DNA from: Nepenthes gracilis
Lineage: Eukaryota > Streptophyta > Magnoliopsida > Caryophyllales > Nepenthaceae
NCBI GenBank assembly: GCA_033239525.1
Contig: BSYO01000035.1
Location: 1,770,965-1,834,964, forward strand
Direction of reading: 5' to 3'
Length of the DNA stretch: 64,000 nucleotides
Position 1 is the first letter of the stretch. Each line of letters starts with the position of its first letter. The notes below the pieces were generated by a model. The model was not told the origin of the DNA and made no database searches. It was given only the letters and a program-made list of their open reading frames with translations. The position numbers and the translations under genes were made by a program. Below, in pieces: positions 33,664-46,660 of the stretch.

Positions 33664-35760
33664 AAATATCAAAATAGAGTCTAGTTTGAAACATTTATGT
33701 AGAATGTTAACATATAATGCCAAATACACAAGTTTTATAACTGTAAAGAATGAGTTCTGAATTTTATATTTTAATTATGATTAATTAAATTAATATAAAT
33801 GAAGTTGAAGTCAAGGAAAGAAAATTGGGTCAAAGTCAAATTTGGATCAGGTCACATTGAGTTGAGGGGAGCTTGACTGGTGCCTAATGTATGCACATGT
33901 GTATTCTCGACAGAGTGGTCAGATCTAACAGATACCTGATCAGAGTTTAAGCATATTTTTTAGTGTGTTCATACTTGATACATGCCCAAGGGATGCTCAA
34001 GCGCGCTGTAGCAGAAATTCAATGCCTGATGTGCTGCTTGTGTGCCACATTATTTCGCCGCGGTACTTGATGCATGCTTGACGAGTTCAAGTATGCTAAT
34101 CTACTATATAAGTCATGTCCGGTTAATTTTTTATCGTTTTCTACCAGATTTTGAGAGAAGAGAGAGAAGGAGAATAAGATAAGAGAGAAAAAGTTAGAGA
34201 ATGTCAATTGAAGCGAATCAAAGCAAGATTTTATTGAGATTCAAATTAAGGTAAGTGTATCTTAATCTTTCCATCGTTGCTGATTTTTTTTCCATTTCTT
34301 AGAGCATTTATTATTTTAAATACTTGTACACAGTATATTTTTGTAGTTAGATTGTTTATATTTCACATGCATGAATTCCTATTCACATTTTTTATAATTT
34401 TTATAAACTTTATATTTTTTGTTCATGTATATTATATTGTTCAACTAATTTTTATAATTTTCTTTCATACATGTATTAAAATCATGGTTAAATAACCCTC
34501 GCATGTTTTAAATTCTTACATAATGTCCTATATTTTTAAAAGTATTCCTACATATTAAATTTATCTTAAATGTTTCAAAAATTTCTTTATTTCTTTTGTA
34601 TATTTACAATATAAGAGAAATGTTGTTGATTTTTCTATAAATTTAAACTAACAGCTCATATGTTGTAAATTTTGGAATATGGCTTTTATATACTTTAAAA
34701 ATTTATATATTTAAATTTTTATACAAATTTTATACTATACAAGATAAGAAATTGATGGAGTTTAAAGAAAAACTCTACAATTTGTGAAGGAATTAAGAAT
34801 ATTTTTTTTTTGAAATAGGAAAATATTATGATTATTGTAATTTTGTAGAGTTTTATTTGTTTATATACTAAACTATTATTATAAAATTAACGGTGGTACA
34901 TAATAATATGTCATAATATATTATAATAATAATTGAGGTTTGAATTTATTATCTATGGATGAGAGTGACGTTGAACTCTATTTATAGAATTATATGTACA
35001 ACGGCCCATCCAAAGATCTTGAATATTAGTATAGCGCCTTTGATTGTGCAAAAATAAATATAACTCGAATTTTAATTATCTGTTCCTTAGTCAATAAGTC
35101 CCTACTAGTGCTTGGTCTATAAGAATTATATGATTTTGTATGGCATATTTTGATGTGGAACCGTAAAAGGAAATTAGGAAGTTGTATATATTTGTTATGA
35201 AAATTTATAGTATTGTATCTGAATTTAATCCATTATTCTTTCTGACATATTTTATTGTAGATGATATGTTTATTTTTAGTTTTTGCTAGTCCCCCTTTAG
35301 ATTAGCAGATCGGATGACTTGCAAGAAAATAGGATCACCGGAAGAGCTGACCGAAAAAAATCAAATTAAAAATATTGGAAATATGATATTATATTTACTT
35401 TCAAAACTGTAATTTTAGGATGGTATATTTTATTTGGGTTGATGGCAATTGTAGTGAATAACAATTTGTAATATCCTTATAGATAATGTAATTAGATTTT
35501 GACTTTTTATATGGTTGTTCCGTTATTTTAATTTTGATATAGATATAACTCTTTACGTATGTGCTAACGGCATGATAAGGACTGTATTTCTGCCACTTGA
35601 TGATATGACATTTTTAGTTCTGATAGTTAGATTATTTATTTTATCTTTGGGTCGGTTATGATATTCACTTGTAGGTCATGTCCGTCGTTAATTGGGTTTG
35701 TTAAATTATTAATAAAATGATCTCACTAATTATTATTCGGATCCGATATTGGAACATGAC
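33664..35760 (+). mobile_element. X-type LTR, plus orientation
   Basis: Least interrupted copy of family X: purine tract with gagaagagagagaaggag (34,150-34,175), gaaaaactctacaatttgtg (34,766), tataactcgaattttaatta (35,058), agattagcagatcggatgac (35,297) and the end ggaacatgaca (about 35,751). It is the uninterrupted counterpart of 12,060-21,293. No gene. The part after 34,390 also recurs, interleaved, in 42,220-44,220. Confidence 0.55.
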
Positions 35761-36594
35761 AATAAAAGTTTATAAAAAATATTCTCATATACATATATAA
35801 TATTTTAAAATATTTACTTATTTCATGAAAAACGAACAAAACCTTCAAATCTTTTACAAAATCTATCAAACTTCAAAACCCTTAATAAAAAATACATGCA
35901 TATAATAATATTTAAAGTATAGATGTTAAAGGTGATATGCATGTATAATAAAACTAGTATCGTAAGTAAAATGAAAAGGTTTACAAAATAGACTAAAAAC
36001 TAGTTTAGAAATACTTGTTTTTAACTTTTAAATTAACAAATCTGATAAAATAAAACTCTAAAATCTTCTTTCTCCTCTTTTTTTCTCCTCTCCTCTTCTT
36101 CTTTTCCTCCTATCTCTCTCTTCACTCCCTTTTCCACGCCAAATGACTTTCCACAGTTGGGCAAAAAATTATATATCATAATCAGTGCACAAGCGCTGGA
36201 TATTCATGCATCAGACATAGCTCCAAAATTCTGAGTATGCATAAGCATCACATCAGACACAACTCAGGTATTACTATTTTCCCTCAAGTACACATGAACA
36301 CTACTACAAATACACATTAGGTGTCACCTATTCTTATTAAAATATGTACGTGCCAACACAAGTGCACCTCATGTACCAGTACTCTGCCTAAATCACACAT
36401 GAGTACTCTAAAGATGTCCATCGAGCGTAGTCTTACTGCTTAAAGCAAGCACGAGAGTGGGATAGACTCCAATCAAGCGCTAGCCCGCTTCTTTTAAAAT
36501 CTAAGTTTTCAAAAAATTTATTATATAATTTTTCTAAATTGACCTAAAATTATATTAATAATATTATCAATATAATTAAAAATAGGGCACTACA
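35761..36594 (-). mobile_element. X-type LTR in minus orientation
   Basis: On the minus strand it starts TGTAGTGCCCTATTTTTAA at 36,594, like the one at 11,704. The CT-rich block 36,060-36,130 is its U5-like purine tract reversed. It directly follows a plus-strand X LTR, tail to tail, the same arrangement as 10,641-12,980 in opposite order. No gene. Confidence 0.5.
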
Positions 36595-37751
36595 TATATT
36601 TTATGATATGATCTAAGTTTATTTTTTTAAATGGTAAAAAAGTTTTATATATTTATTATAAAATCATTCGTTAGAAAAATGAAAACCATTGCAAATGAAT
36701 TAACGATTTATATTTGAGCATATCTTAATTAGACGTACTTAAAAAAATGCACATATCATCTATGGGTAAAAAAGGAAGTGGCATTTGACTCCATCAATAT
36801 AAGGAAATATAGATGGTCTGCTAATGGGTCTTGAATAATAGTTTATCAGCTTAAGGTTATCAAAAATATAAATAACCCATTATTTAAAATTAGTTTTTTG
36901 ATTAATTGGTGTTTGGGTCACCGGTTCTTGATTCTTATGGTTTTACATGCTTAGATTCCTATATTTTGATATGCTTTATATTTTATGTTTTGGAAATATC
37001 TTTGGCCTTCTAACGTTTTCACAGGCTTTTGATATGATTCTTCGGATTTCCTATTTCACGAATGTATTACATGTTTGGTATTTGGATGTTTTCAAACGAT
37101 ATGCACATTTCGAATATTGCACGGTCTAATTGTTCCTATAAGATCATAATTTGGAACAAATTCAATGGCAATTTGGATTTTAGTATGGAATTTCATGAGT
37201 GTTTTGTTATTCCATCTATATATTGTACGTATATATACTTTACTAAACGTTAGAATCATATTTTGCGACTATTTTGAACTCTTTTAAATTAGCGGGCGAT
37301 AGATTTTTGCAAGATATATATTGAGGATTGTTGAATATTTTTATTTAGTCAGACTTGTAATTTTAAGGATTATTATATTTTATGAACTGTATTGAATATT
37401 CATATTTTTTAGTTTTCCAATTAGAGTTTTAGGCCAATGAGCCATTTCAATATTATGTGCAGTCTATTTTTGTTATATATTTTGTCATTTTGGTTATATA
37501 CTTTTTATTATAAATATTTATAGTTTGAGCATGCACTTGAATGATTTAAGGCCCGAAGGGAAAAACTTTGGCCAACCCTTTGATCACTGTAATTTCATAC
37601 TTTGATTACATTGCTTATTATATTAGTATACAATATTTGATCCGATTTTAAATTATTGGATCATAATTAATTAGAGATAATTTTTATATTAATGTTATTA
37701 TTTTTTCACACTCATGTTGGGGTCATAACAGTTTGTGGTAGCATTAATATT
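36595..37751. other. AT-rich LTR-like remnant, left flank of element B
   Basis: Contains short low-complexity ORFs only. A ggggtcataaca at about 37,720-37,731 resembles an X/Y-type LTR end. The stretch recurs in interleaved form at 45,300-46,660 (see the mosaic entry). Confidence 0.4.
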
Positions 37752-37756
37752 ATATT

Positions 37757-38896
37757 TGATGGGTACACCAATAATGAGCTAGCCCAAAGAAAGATCAACG
37801 GAAGCCCAAGAGAGTCAGTCAACATTTTTGAGAGCCCAGTAAGAAGACAGGCCCAGAAGCTGGAAAACCCAAAACGGTCAACGCCAACGTTGACCGTCTT
37901 GGCGGCCGACCAACTCAAAACGGTCAACTAAATGTTGACGACTTTGATTGGCCTTTAGAGATTTTGCTACGATGATGGGCCTATTCACTCGGCCCACAAC
38001 CCATCGATTGATCGCTACCGCTCTCCCTTCGTTCTCCACGGCGAGCGTAGCCTGCGACGGCCAACTCGTGCTTCGACGTTAGCCGTCTGCTCCGTCACGA
38101 TTGGGCCCAAATAAGGCTCTTCTACAGTAATGGGCCTGACTCGTTTAGGCCCACCATTTATAAAAAGGCCAACCACGATCCTCCAAGGATATTCCACGAT
38201 CTCAAAAAGAATATCAGCAAGATTGGCGCCCTTCAAATAAGGAAGGCGCCAGATCTTCCCAACTCCTTGCCAGCTAAGGAACCCCAACGGTAACATGTTG
38301 GGAAGGAAAGAAACCAACTTGAAAAGTGGATGGCCGCCTCAGAAGGAAACAATCCATTACAATTGGGCAACAAGTATCAGCCTCTAAAAGGAAGGCCGGC
38401 AGCAGATCACAAGGACGATCACTCCTTCCAAAGAAGGAGGATCGCCATCTTTGCCATAAAAGAGGCCCTGGATTCACCTTCCAGGGCATGCTTTCATTCA
38501 TGCTTTCACTTACACAGAAAACCCTAAGTGCTCTGAGAAACAAGCTCTGACTCTGGGCAGCAAAAACTCTCAAACACAATCAACTCCAAGGCAACGAACG
38601 AGTCTTTACGGCCGTTCTCTGCCTTCCCACCATCCAGATACGAGAAAGGCCCTGCGCCTCTCTGACATTTGGAACAAAGCATTCTCTTCCCCTCTCCCTT
38701 TGCTCACTTTACATTCAGTTTCTTCCATTTCAAGGTCATTTCGATACATGAGCGTCGGAGTGTTTTCGGTGGGATTACATCCCGGCGTTAAGCTGACATC
38801 TTGTTCATTTTAGTGGTGTGTAGGATTTCGCATCGATGAACGAGCAGTTCAAACCATCCAAGAATTCGAATCAAGTCGGATCCAGTGCACGCATCA
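37757..38896 (+). mobile_element. 5' LTR of element B (1,140 bp)
   Basis: Begins TGATGGGTACACC and ends GTGCACGCATCA. TATA box TATAAAAA at 38,159-38,166. ggcgccttcaaataaggaagg-like sequence (38,225-38,250), the gtaacatgttgggaaggaaag block and ttttcggtgggattacatcc (38,763) are shared with the LTRs at 1-388 and 3,812-4,761. Confidence 0.85.
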
Positions 38897-38916
38897 TTGG
38901 CGCCGTCATGGGGAAG
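38897..38916 (+). promoter_or_regulatory. primer-binding site of element B
   Basis: ttggcgccgtcatggggaag immediately after the LTR. TGGCGCCGT is the start of a tRNA-Asp-type primer-binding site used by many Tat/Athila elements. Confidence 0.75.
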
Positions 38917-38980
38917 CGCTACAAAAGCCTACCCAAAAATCTGCACACAAACTCTCTCTCAAGTACCTTCGCTTTTAACA

Positions 38981-40560
38981 ATGGTGAACACGAGAGCACA
39001 AAGCTAGCGACCCCCTAGAGATGCCGCTAACCCAGACGAGACCAAGACCATGCCGCTGATGTCCCGGGTCAACGGCCACAGCGGAGTTCCACCGCCTACA
39101 TTCAACAATGGTGGAGTGGAGCGAGATGCGAGCGAACAATCGCCCCGCTCCAACCGCTGGCGCATTTAAAGAACAACAACAACAAGCGGCTCCACCAAAG
39201 TCATTCCGCTCCTGCCACCAAAAAAGGTGGCCAGAGGGAAGAAGAAGCTGCTAAGAGGCCCGAAAATGCCGGGAATAACGGCTCCAATGTCCTCCGCGTT
39301 CCGGCTGAAACAAGCCAATGGAATGCTCGGAGTACGCCTCCACAGAGAGCCCAAAAGGAGAAATCCTCGATACTCTCGGACGGGAAACCGCCACACATTC
39401 CAGAGCGAGCCTCCAGGTGCCGATCCACGAGGAGCGGACTGGCCCTCCCGAACCTGGGCCGGGGAAGACGGAGTTGAGGAATTTCAACTCTAAGCGATTA
39501 AACGCCACTCGCGCCGATCCGCGAGTGGACCAAATCGAAGCATGTGTTCCGTAATGACGGTAGCGCGTCATTGACTTGACAGTCTCCCTTTCACTGCAGT
39601 AAATCCCGAGCCGATCACCGCCGTCCAAGTTTAAAATGTCGTGCCTTGACTTATACGATGGGGACAGGTGATCCGGTTGACCACGGATCACTTCCGCACC
39701 CATCTAAGTCTACAAGGGATAGAATATTTAGCGATGTGCCGCCCTTCCCGCCACTGCGAAGGAAGACGCGAACCTGGTTTCACCATCTCCCTTCGTGCTC
39801 TCAGCATTTAGTGAACTCACGGACCTCTTCCTCGGTGTCGTCGGGCCGAGGGACGTGGAAGAGAAACAGCCGTGGCACCTCTCCCACATAAAGCAAAATC
39901 GGGAAAGAACCCACGGCGTTTCCTCGGATCGCCGTGGTTGAAGCCAGAAGGATCCCTAGGATTACTGAGGAGATGAAGTTGGGCAGCTTCATCTCAAGAC
40001 GGATTTTCACGGAGATTTCTTCAAGCACTTGGCCCATAAAATCCCCAAACATTCTGCAAGGCGGAATCCATTACCAAGGCCTACGCTGCTGTAGAAGAGG
40101 CCAACGAGGCAAAACGTCCAGAACGGACGGATCAGCCTCGGCCAATCCCTAGAGAAGTAAAAAGAAAGTTCGCGGGCGGAGAACACCCCCCGCGAAAGCA
40201 AATGGTCGGGTGGGCCCTCAAAACGCAGAGACTACGGGCCCACCACATTCACGCCCTTAACAGACACACGCTCCAACGTCCTGATGTAGATCCGTGGAGA
40301 AAAGTTTTTGAAGTGGCCAAAGACACTGAAGAAAGACTGTGACTACCATCGCTCTGCTGGCCTCTCAACCGAAGACTGTAAAACGCTACAAAGGGAAATT
40401 GAGGACCTAATTCGCAGAGGACATCTCACCCAATTTGTCAAGGGACCTGGACAGAACTCAGGAGCGGCTGGTGAAGAGGGACAGGAGCAAACTCCTCCGG
40501 AGGCATGATTACGGCAGAGTGGTTAACATGGTCACCACCCGACACTTGCCAGAACCGGCA
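38981..40560 (+). pseudogene. element B gag remnant
   Basis: ATG at 38,981 gives MVNTRAQ followed by a stop, as in element A's MVNTRVQ start. Capsid parts appear in shifting frames: KFKMSCLDLYDGD (about 39,630-39,670), FSELTDLFLG and EEKQPWHLSHIKQN (39,795-39,900). Near the end, DCDYHRSAGLSTEDCKTLQREIEDLIRRGHL (40,329-40,430; C-X2-H...C spacing) is the zinc-binding C-terminal segment that element A lost. Inactive. Confidence 0.8.
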
Positions 40561-40843
40561 TGACAAAGAAGGAGCAAAGATCGAGGAGGAAGAGCGGTGC
40601 ACGTAGACAACATTCTTAGCTTTAGTGATTGTGAATCGAACCATGTAATCTCCCCTCATGCTGACCCCCTTGTAATCTCAAGACTCGTTTGAGATGGTAC
40701 CAGGACTACCACGGTGACGAGTCTTTATGATAATGGTAGCTCTAAAGACTTGCTTTACTTGGGACGCGTTCTTTAGATTAGGCCTAAAAAAGAATCAACT
40801 AAAACCTGCTGAATGACCTTTATACGGCCTTGACAATGAACTG

Positions 40844-41725
40844 GTGCCCGTTCAATGGACAATCCAACTGGAAGTCACCCTAGGCACCTACCCGAAAACA
40901 GCAAGTCGCATGCTAACCTTTCTAGTGGTCGACTGCCCCTCTGTTTACAACGCGATACTAGGCAGGCCGTGCCTAACGGCGTTTGGGGTAGTCACATCAA
41001 TTCCATACCTTAAAATAAAATTTCCAACGCCCTACGGCGTCGGAGAAGATCGGGAGACTGTGTCAGTGCGGGGCGGACACATTACATGGCCCCCGATTGC
41101 CCCTAGTGGCAGAACTGGCACGGTGGGAGAACTCGATCACCGAGACGAGACCACCCTGCAGCAGGTGCAGCCCGGTGAAGCCACGGATCTGATCCCACTG
41201 GACCCGGGGGAACCGGATAAGTGTGTCCAGATTGGCGGCTCACTCACCGGGCAACTACGTGATGAATTGATCGCATTCCTGAGAAAAAATGCGGACCTTT
41301 TTGCTTGGACTCCCACGGACATGCCTGGGATTTCAACTAAGGTGATGGTCCACAAGCTGGGCCTTGATCCTGACCGAAAGCCGGTCAGACAGAAGCGAAG
41401 GAACCACTCCGTCGAAAAGTTGATCGCCATCCGAGAGGAGGTGAAGAAGCTATCGATCTTGGATTTATCGTGGAAGTCCAAGCATCTGCAGTTAGCTCTC
41501 GAACGTCGCCCTGGTCAAACAGAGCAATGGAAAATGGCGAATGTCTTTCGATTTTACCGACGTCAACAAGGCCTTCGCTCAAGGGACAGCTTTCCCTTGC
41601 CCGTGATTGACTCTTTGGTTGACTCAACGGCGTGGCATGAGCGCCAAAGCTTCATGGACGCTTATTCTACAATGATTAGAATGAGTCCGGAAGATGAGGA
41701 GCATACCTCGTTCATGACGGACTAA
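40844..41725 (+). pseudogene. element B protease and N-terminal RT, open only through compensating shifts
   Basis: 293 codons open. Residues about 1-75 are the C-terminal part of a Tat protease: MLTFLVVDCPSVYNAILGRP and YLKIKFPTPYGVG. Residues 118-205 are the protease-RT linker and RT entry: EPDKCVQIGGSLTGQLRDEL, PTDMPGISTKVMVHKLGLDP and VEKLIAIREEVKKL. Residues about 207-243 (QLALERRPGQTEQWKMANVF) are out of frame: the +1-shifted reading gives the expected LSNVALVK...NGKWRM and DFTDVNKA. The correct frame returns at RDSFPLPVIDSLVDST, and SFMDAYS...IRMSPEDEEHTSFMTD lacks the usual GYNQ. The catalytic YVDD box lies beyond the stop and is not intact. Despite its length this is not a functional polymerase. 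Confidence 0.85.
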
Positions 41726-42219
41726 CACACTCTTGCACACAAAGTAATGCCCTTTGGATCAAGAATCTGGGCAACTTACGACTAGTCAATAAGAGTTTGA
41801 AAAGCAAATCGGGTCGCAACATGAAGGTTCACGCGGCATGTGATGCAGGCCAAGTGATAAAGTCACGAGCTTTGACCACATACGTGACCGAAGAGTCATT
41901 TGAGGTGCTCCATGATGCCAAATAAAGCTAAATCGGCCAAGTGTGTATTCTGGGTAGCCTCGGGGAAGTTCTTGGGTTTCATCGTCTCCAAATGAGGATT
42001 GAGGTAAAACCTGCAAGATTAAGGGCTCAAATGGCTGACATGGCTCCGAAACGTAAAAGACGTCCAGATTGGTAGGTGGTATTTTAAATACTTGTAGTCT
42101 GAGACAGAAATTACCCGACCCTTCTTTAAAGCCTTGAGAGGGACAAAATCTAACGTTCTAGAGATGGATTTCACCGCCATGCATGCGATGTCGCCCACCG
42201 TTGTTAGCATCACCTAAAG

Positions 42220-45200
42220 ACGGAGATTTTTTATAATCGGAAGCGTTTTATAAACTTTATATTTTTTGTTCATGTCTACTATGTGAGCAAAACATTAATC
42301 CTACTTTAATTGTTCCAAAATGGCACTAGCACTTATCTTAGCAGGTGAAACCATACTTTCGGGTGTATCATACATGTATTACGGAAATGAAAGGCATACT
42401 CCAAAAACGAGCATTTCGAGGTGATTGCAAAAGTGGGCAATTGAAGTTCGACATAAGTTGTCCTATATAATAAAGGCAGCTCTGTTCTTTGACTTCATAT
42501 TAAACCCGACCCCAATTCAAATGTTTCAAAACGGACACTCACGTGGACGGATCATTTCTTTTTGGAGCAGAGTGATCCTAACGACCCCGATGGATTCGAG
42601 AAATGTTGAAACTTGATTTTTCAACAAATTTAAGCCTCGCTTAGCTGGCTTCCCGAAGCAAGAGTGCTACAAGAGGTTGGCGGTTCATGTGCCGACTCCG
42701 AGTGTCGTCACAACTTTTAGGGCCGAGGCAAACAACCCTTCCTTGGCAGTATTGGCGAAGGCAAAAGACCATTTATACAATTTAAATTTTTACCCAAAAT
42801 TTTAAGGCGAGACCCGGCTAGCGGCAAATGATAAGAAATCGAGGAGTATTCGAGGACATGCGAGAGACCCTGAACGCTCCCGAGCATAGACAGAGGGAAA
42901 ATGCAGTTTTCGAGACGAAAACCTGACGACGCTCTTACCTTAGATATTCGGCGGATCACTCCCCGGGAGGACAAAATGGCCAAACAAATTAAAAGACAGG
43001 TGATTATTGCACGAGTAGTTGATGTATCACCGTGAGTTTTATTTGTTTATCTCCCGATACTAACTATCGCATCGGCGAAGTTAGCAGAAAATTAACGTGG
43101 ATCACATGAGCGGGAAAAACATGCCTTCAAAATTATGCGGTGTGCTTGAGGCCCTCGATGAAAAGGCGCACTTGAGTTTGTGGTGAGAGCTAACATGGCT
43201 GAACTCAAGTCCCTTCATCACCCCAATGGGGGCGGCCATTTCCCGGCGGCAAATTATATCAACGGCCCATCGCTGATGGGAGGGCTTGACATTATTAAGT
43301 GGGCCTTTTTGAAGTTTATACAATGAATAAATCGACTACTTCACTAACACAATGTTAATTATCGCAGAACACAATGCTAGTTCCTTCGCGAGCATTGTCC
43401 CTGATCAGGTCGCGTGGTCTGATAAGAAGGACCCAATTTTGAAACGGCATATTTTGATGTTGCACCGGCCTTGGAATCAAGGAAGTTGTGGCATATTTGT
43501 GCCAAAATTTGGAGTCATTGTATCCGACGCTACCCAGGTTAAAGACTAAGTTGGAGAGGCCAGCTGGGGCTTTGCCGACGAGCTCACATCCGTCTCTGGT
43601 CTTATCGCATAACCCCTTCGAGAACCATTCACGCGAGACGCCTCTTCGGCCTATGTTCAACTCATACTTATTTTTAAATTTTTTGATGGAGTCTTAGGAT
43701 AACTCCTTAAAATCGTGGAGATTGGACTCCCGAGGAAGAAGATAGACTCACTAGAAGAGTTGACCGAAAGCAAAATCGAAGGCGAACATTAAAAATATTG
43801 AAAAGTCCTATATTATATTTGAAAGCCCAAAATTCGGCGTTGGGGACTTAGTCCAAACAAGCTCTCGATGGCAACCTGGAATAACTTTCTTGTCTCCGCC
43901 GTCCTGCGCCGCGGAGCATACAAACTCCAATCCGTGGACGAAAAGTTGGTCCCATTTTGATTTTGAATGCAACCCACCTGAAACGCTACTTCCAATAGGG
44001 AACCTGTGTACGCACTTACCTCATCATGCGTTCATTGTACTTGTTTTTACTTTGAAAAAATGAGGCATTTACTTATATAGAATCCTGTGCCATTATTTAT
44101 GTTTGCCTTGGGTTTTACAGGCCTGGGAGACCGCCCTAAGTCTGGAGGGTCTTCATGTCTCGTTGAAACCTAGTTATTAAGGTATTAACAAAAGTGATCT
44201 CACTAATCGGTCATCTAGGTGGCCCGATCTTAAATCCTAGTCATCTAGGGTGAAGTTGGCCTCAAAAAATGGTCATCCGGTGGCAAATATAGCGGTCTAA
44301 AACATTTACTTATTTGGCCCATAAAAAATAAACCTCAAACCTCACGGCGGGTCAAATCTTTGCAACCTTGTCATCCAAGTGGCCCAAGCTTCAAAACCTT
44401 AAGGGGCAAAATGGCATGCGACCTCCTTGGGAGGGAATCGGCAAAATATGGCCGAAGGAGAAATGATTTCTTCTCCAACATCGGGCAACCAAGTCTTCAC
44501 TTCAATAGCGCCACCGGGCAGTTCAAATGAATAAAACTGACTTAAGGATCTTACTTTTTAACTTTTAAATTAACAGGTTCATACCTACAAAATAACCTTC
44601 TCGACGAAAGGATAGTATGATCCAACCCAACGAAAAGCGCTCCTTCTCTAACGTTTCTGTCCAAATTGTCACTTGGGTAACGCGCCGCGAGGTTAGCAAA
44701 ATGACCGCCCAAGCTTAAGGACCCAAAAAATGAGCATATCATAATCGTTACTGCCAACTGACCCGGGTACTGCCCGACGCCACACAACACAAACATACAC
44801 AAAAAACGATAAAGGACGGAGGACATGGCATCGGAAAGGACTCTATTTTATTGCTCACAAAGTGTATTACAACTTACATGAGGTTTAAAAAAAAAAAGGT
44901 ACAGACTCTACAAGGTGGCGGACCACCCAATTGTCTCGGGCCTCCCGCAAAGTGTCACTGCGTTGCCTGGTTTCTTTGATTAATAAACTCCACTCGGGAA
45001 GTCAGAATGACCAACCGCGCAACGCATCTCCAATGTTGAGGCCAAACGGCCCGGGCAGCATCCCCAACCTCATGGAGGCTCATCCGAGTAGCGGCTAAGC
45101 TCTGCTGAGACGATCTGCGAGGTTTGTTGCTCGTTTTCATTGGTCATCCTCTTCCTTTCAAGCAACCTCCGCCTTAACTCTTTCGGCAACCTCCGCCTTG

Positions 45201-46660
45201 GCTGGCGTTCTCCGCCTCCACGCCCGGCATGTCGCTTCTTTTGCACCTGAGTTCTCCCAAAAAATTTATTATTATATAATTTTTCTAATTGACCTAAAAT
45301 TATATTAATAATAGAAAAGAAATATAATTAAAAAGACATACCTCATAGGTCTTCCTATATATTTTATGATATGATCCAGTGTTTTTTTTTTAATGGTGAA
45401 AAAGTTTTATATATTTATTATAAAATCATCCGTTAGAAAAAATGAAAACCATTGCAAATGAACTAACGGCTCTACAGCAATATTTGAGCATATCTTAATT
45501 AGTGCGGCGCCTTAACTTCCCCGCAAAAATGCACATATCATCTATAGGTTCTCCGGGAAGTGGCAATTGACTCCATCAATATAAGGCAATATGATAGTAG
45601 CCTCCTCCGAGGTCTTGAATGATAGTTTATCACCATGTTATCAAAATATGGCAACTGCCTTCTTTGATTTAAAATTAAACTCGCTTGGATTTTTGCCTTT
45701 AAATGAGGTCTCCGCCGGCCACCTGCATGTTCTGAACTCACCTTCTCGCAAAGAGCCATTTCTCTCCCACATGCTGGAATTCCATATTTTGATATGCTTT
45801 ATATTTTATGACTTTTGGAAATATCTTTAAGGCCAAACATTCTAACGTGCAAAATGCTACAAATATGCTTTGAATACGATTCTTCGACTCCAAACTACTC
45901 CTAATGTAAGGCCGCTCCGGCTGAGCCTCATATGTTTGGTATTTGATGTTATCCTTACTCCTGATATGCCATATTTCAGAAGTTGAACTCACGGCCCAGT
46001 TGTTCCTATGATCATAATTTGGAACAAATTTAATGGAAATTTGGATTTTGTATGGAATTTCATGATTGTTTTGTTTGCCCCATCTATGTATTGTAATGTC
46101 GATATATACTTTAAAAAACGTTAGATCTCATATTTTTGCAAGACATTATTTTGGACTATTTCAAATTAGCGCCAAAGATAAATTTTTGCAAGATATATTA
46201 AGGATTGTTGAATATTCGGACCGATTAAAGACGGCCACACCAAAAGTCTTAAACGTCAAAATTCCTTCAAGGATTGATATATTTTATGAACTGCAAGAAA
46301 AAATTCATCATTTTTTAGTTTTGCAATTAGGAGTTTTAGCCAGCCAATGAAAGCCGAAATTCAATATTATGTGCCCAGTCTATTTTTGTTATATATTTTG
46401 TCATTTTGTAGATTTCACATATACTTTTATTATAAGTATCAACATTATAGTCTAATCATGCACTTGAATGATTTAAGGCCCGAAGAGAAAAACTTTGGCC
46501 AACATTCTTTGATCACTGAATAATTTCATACTTTGATTACAAGGAATTGCTTATTGTATTAGTATGCAATATTTGATCCCATTTTAAATTATTGGATCAT
46601 ACTACCCTTCCAAAGAATAGATCGCCATTCTTATATTAATGTTATTATTTTTTCATACAC
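42220..46660. other. interleaved mosaic of element B 3' half and a second copy of flank 34.4-37.7 kb
   Basis: Two sequences alternate every 20-60 bases while both advance in order. Stream 1 is the flank 34,390-37,715. Anchors: ataaactttatattttttgttcatg (42,250 and 34,402), gagttttatttgtttat (43,033 and 34,850), caacggcccatc (43,260 and 34,999), ggcatattttgatgt (43,446 and 35,139), gaccgaaa with ttaaaaatattg (43,764 and 35,350), tttttaacttttaaattaaca (44,552 and 36,014), gaaaaccattgcaaatgaa (45,442 and 36,681). Stream 2 is Tat pol and antisense ORF: tggcgaaggcaaaagacc and acatgcgagagaccctgaac (42,750-42,880; compare 26,733 and 26,862), gcgagacgcctcttcgg (43,632; compare 27,748), and a coiled-coil-like minus frame near 44,955-45,140. 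No gene can be read here. Confidence 0.8.
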
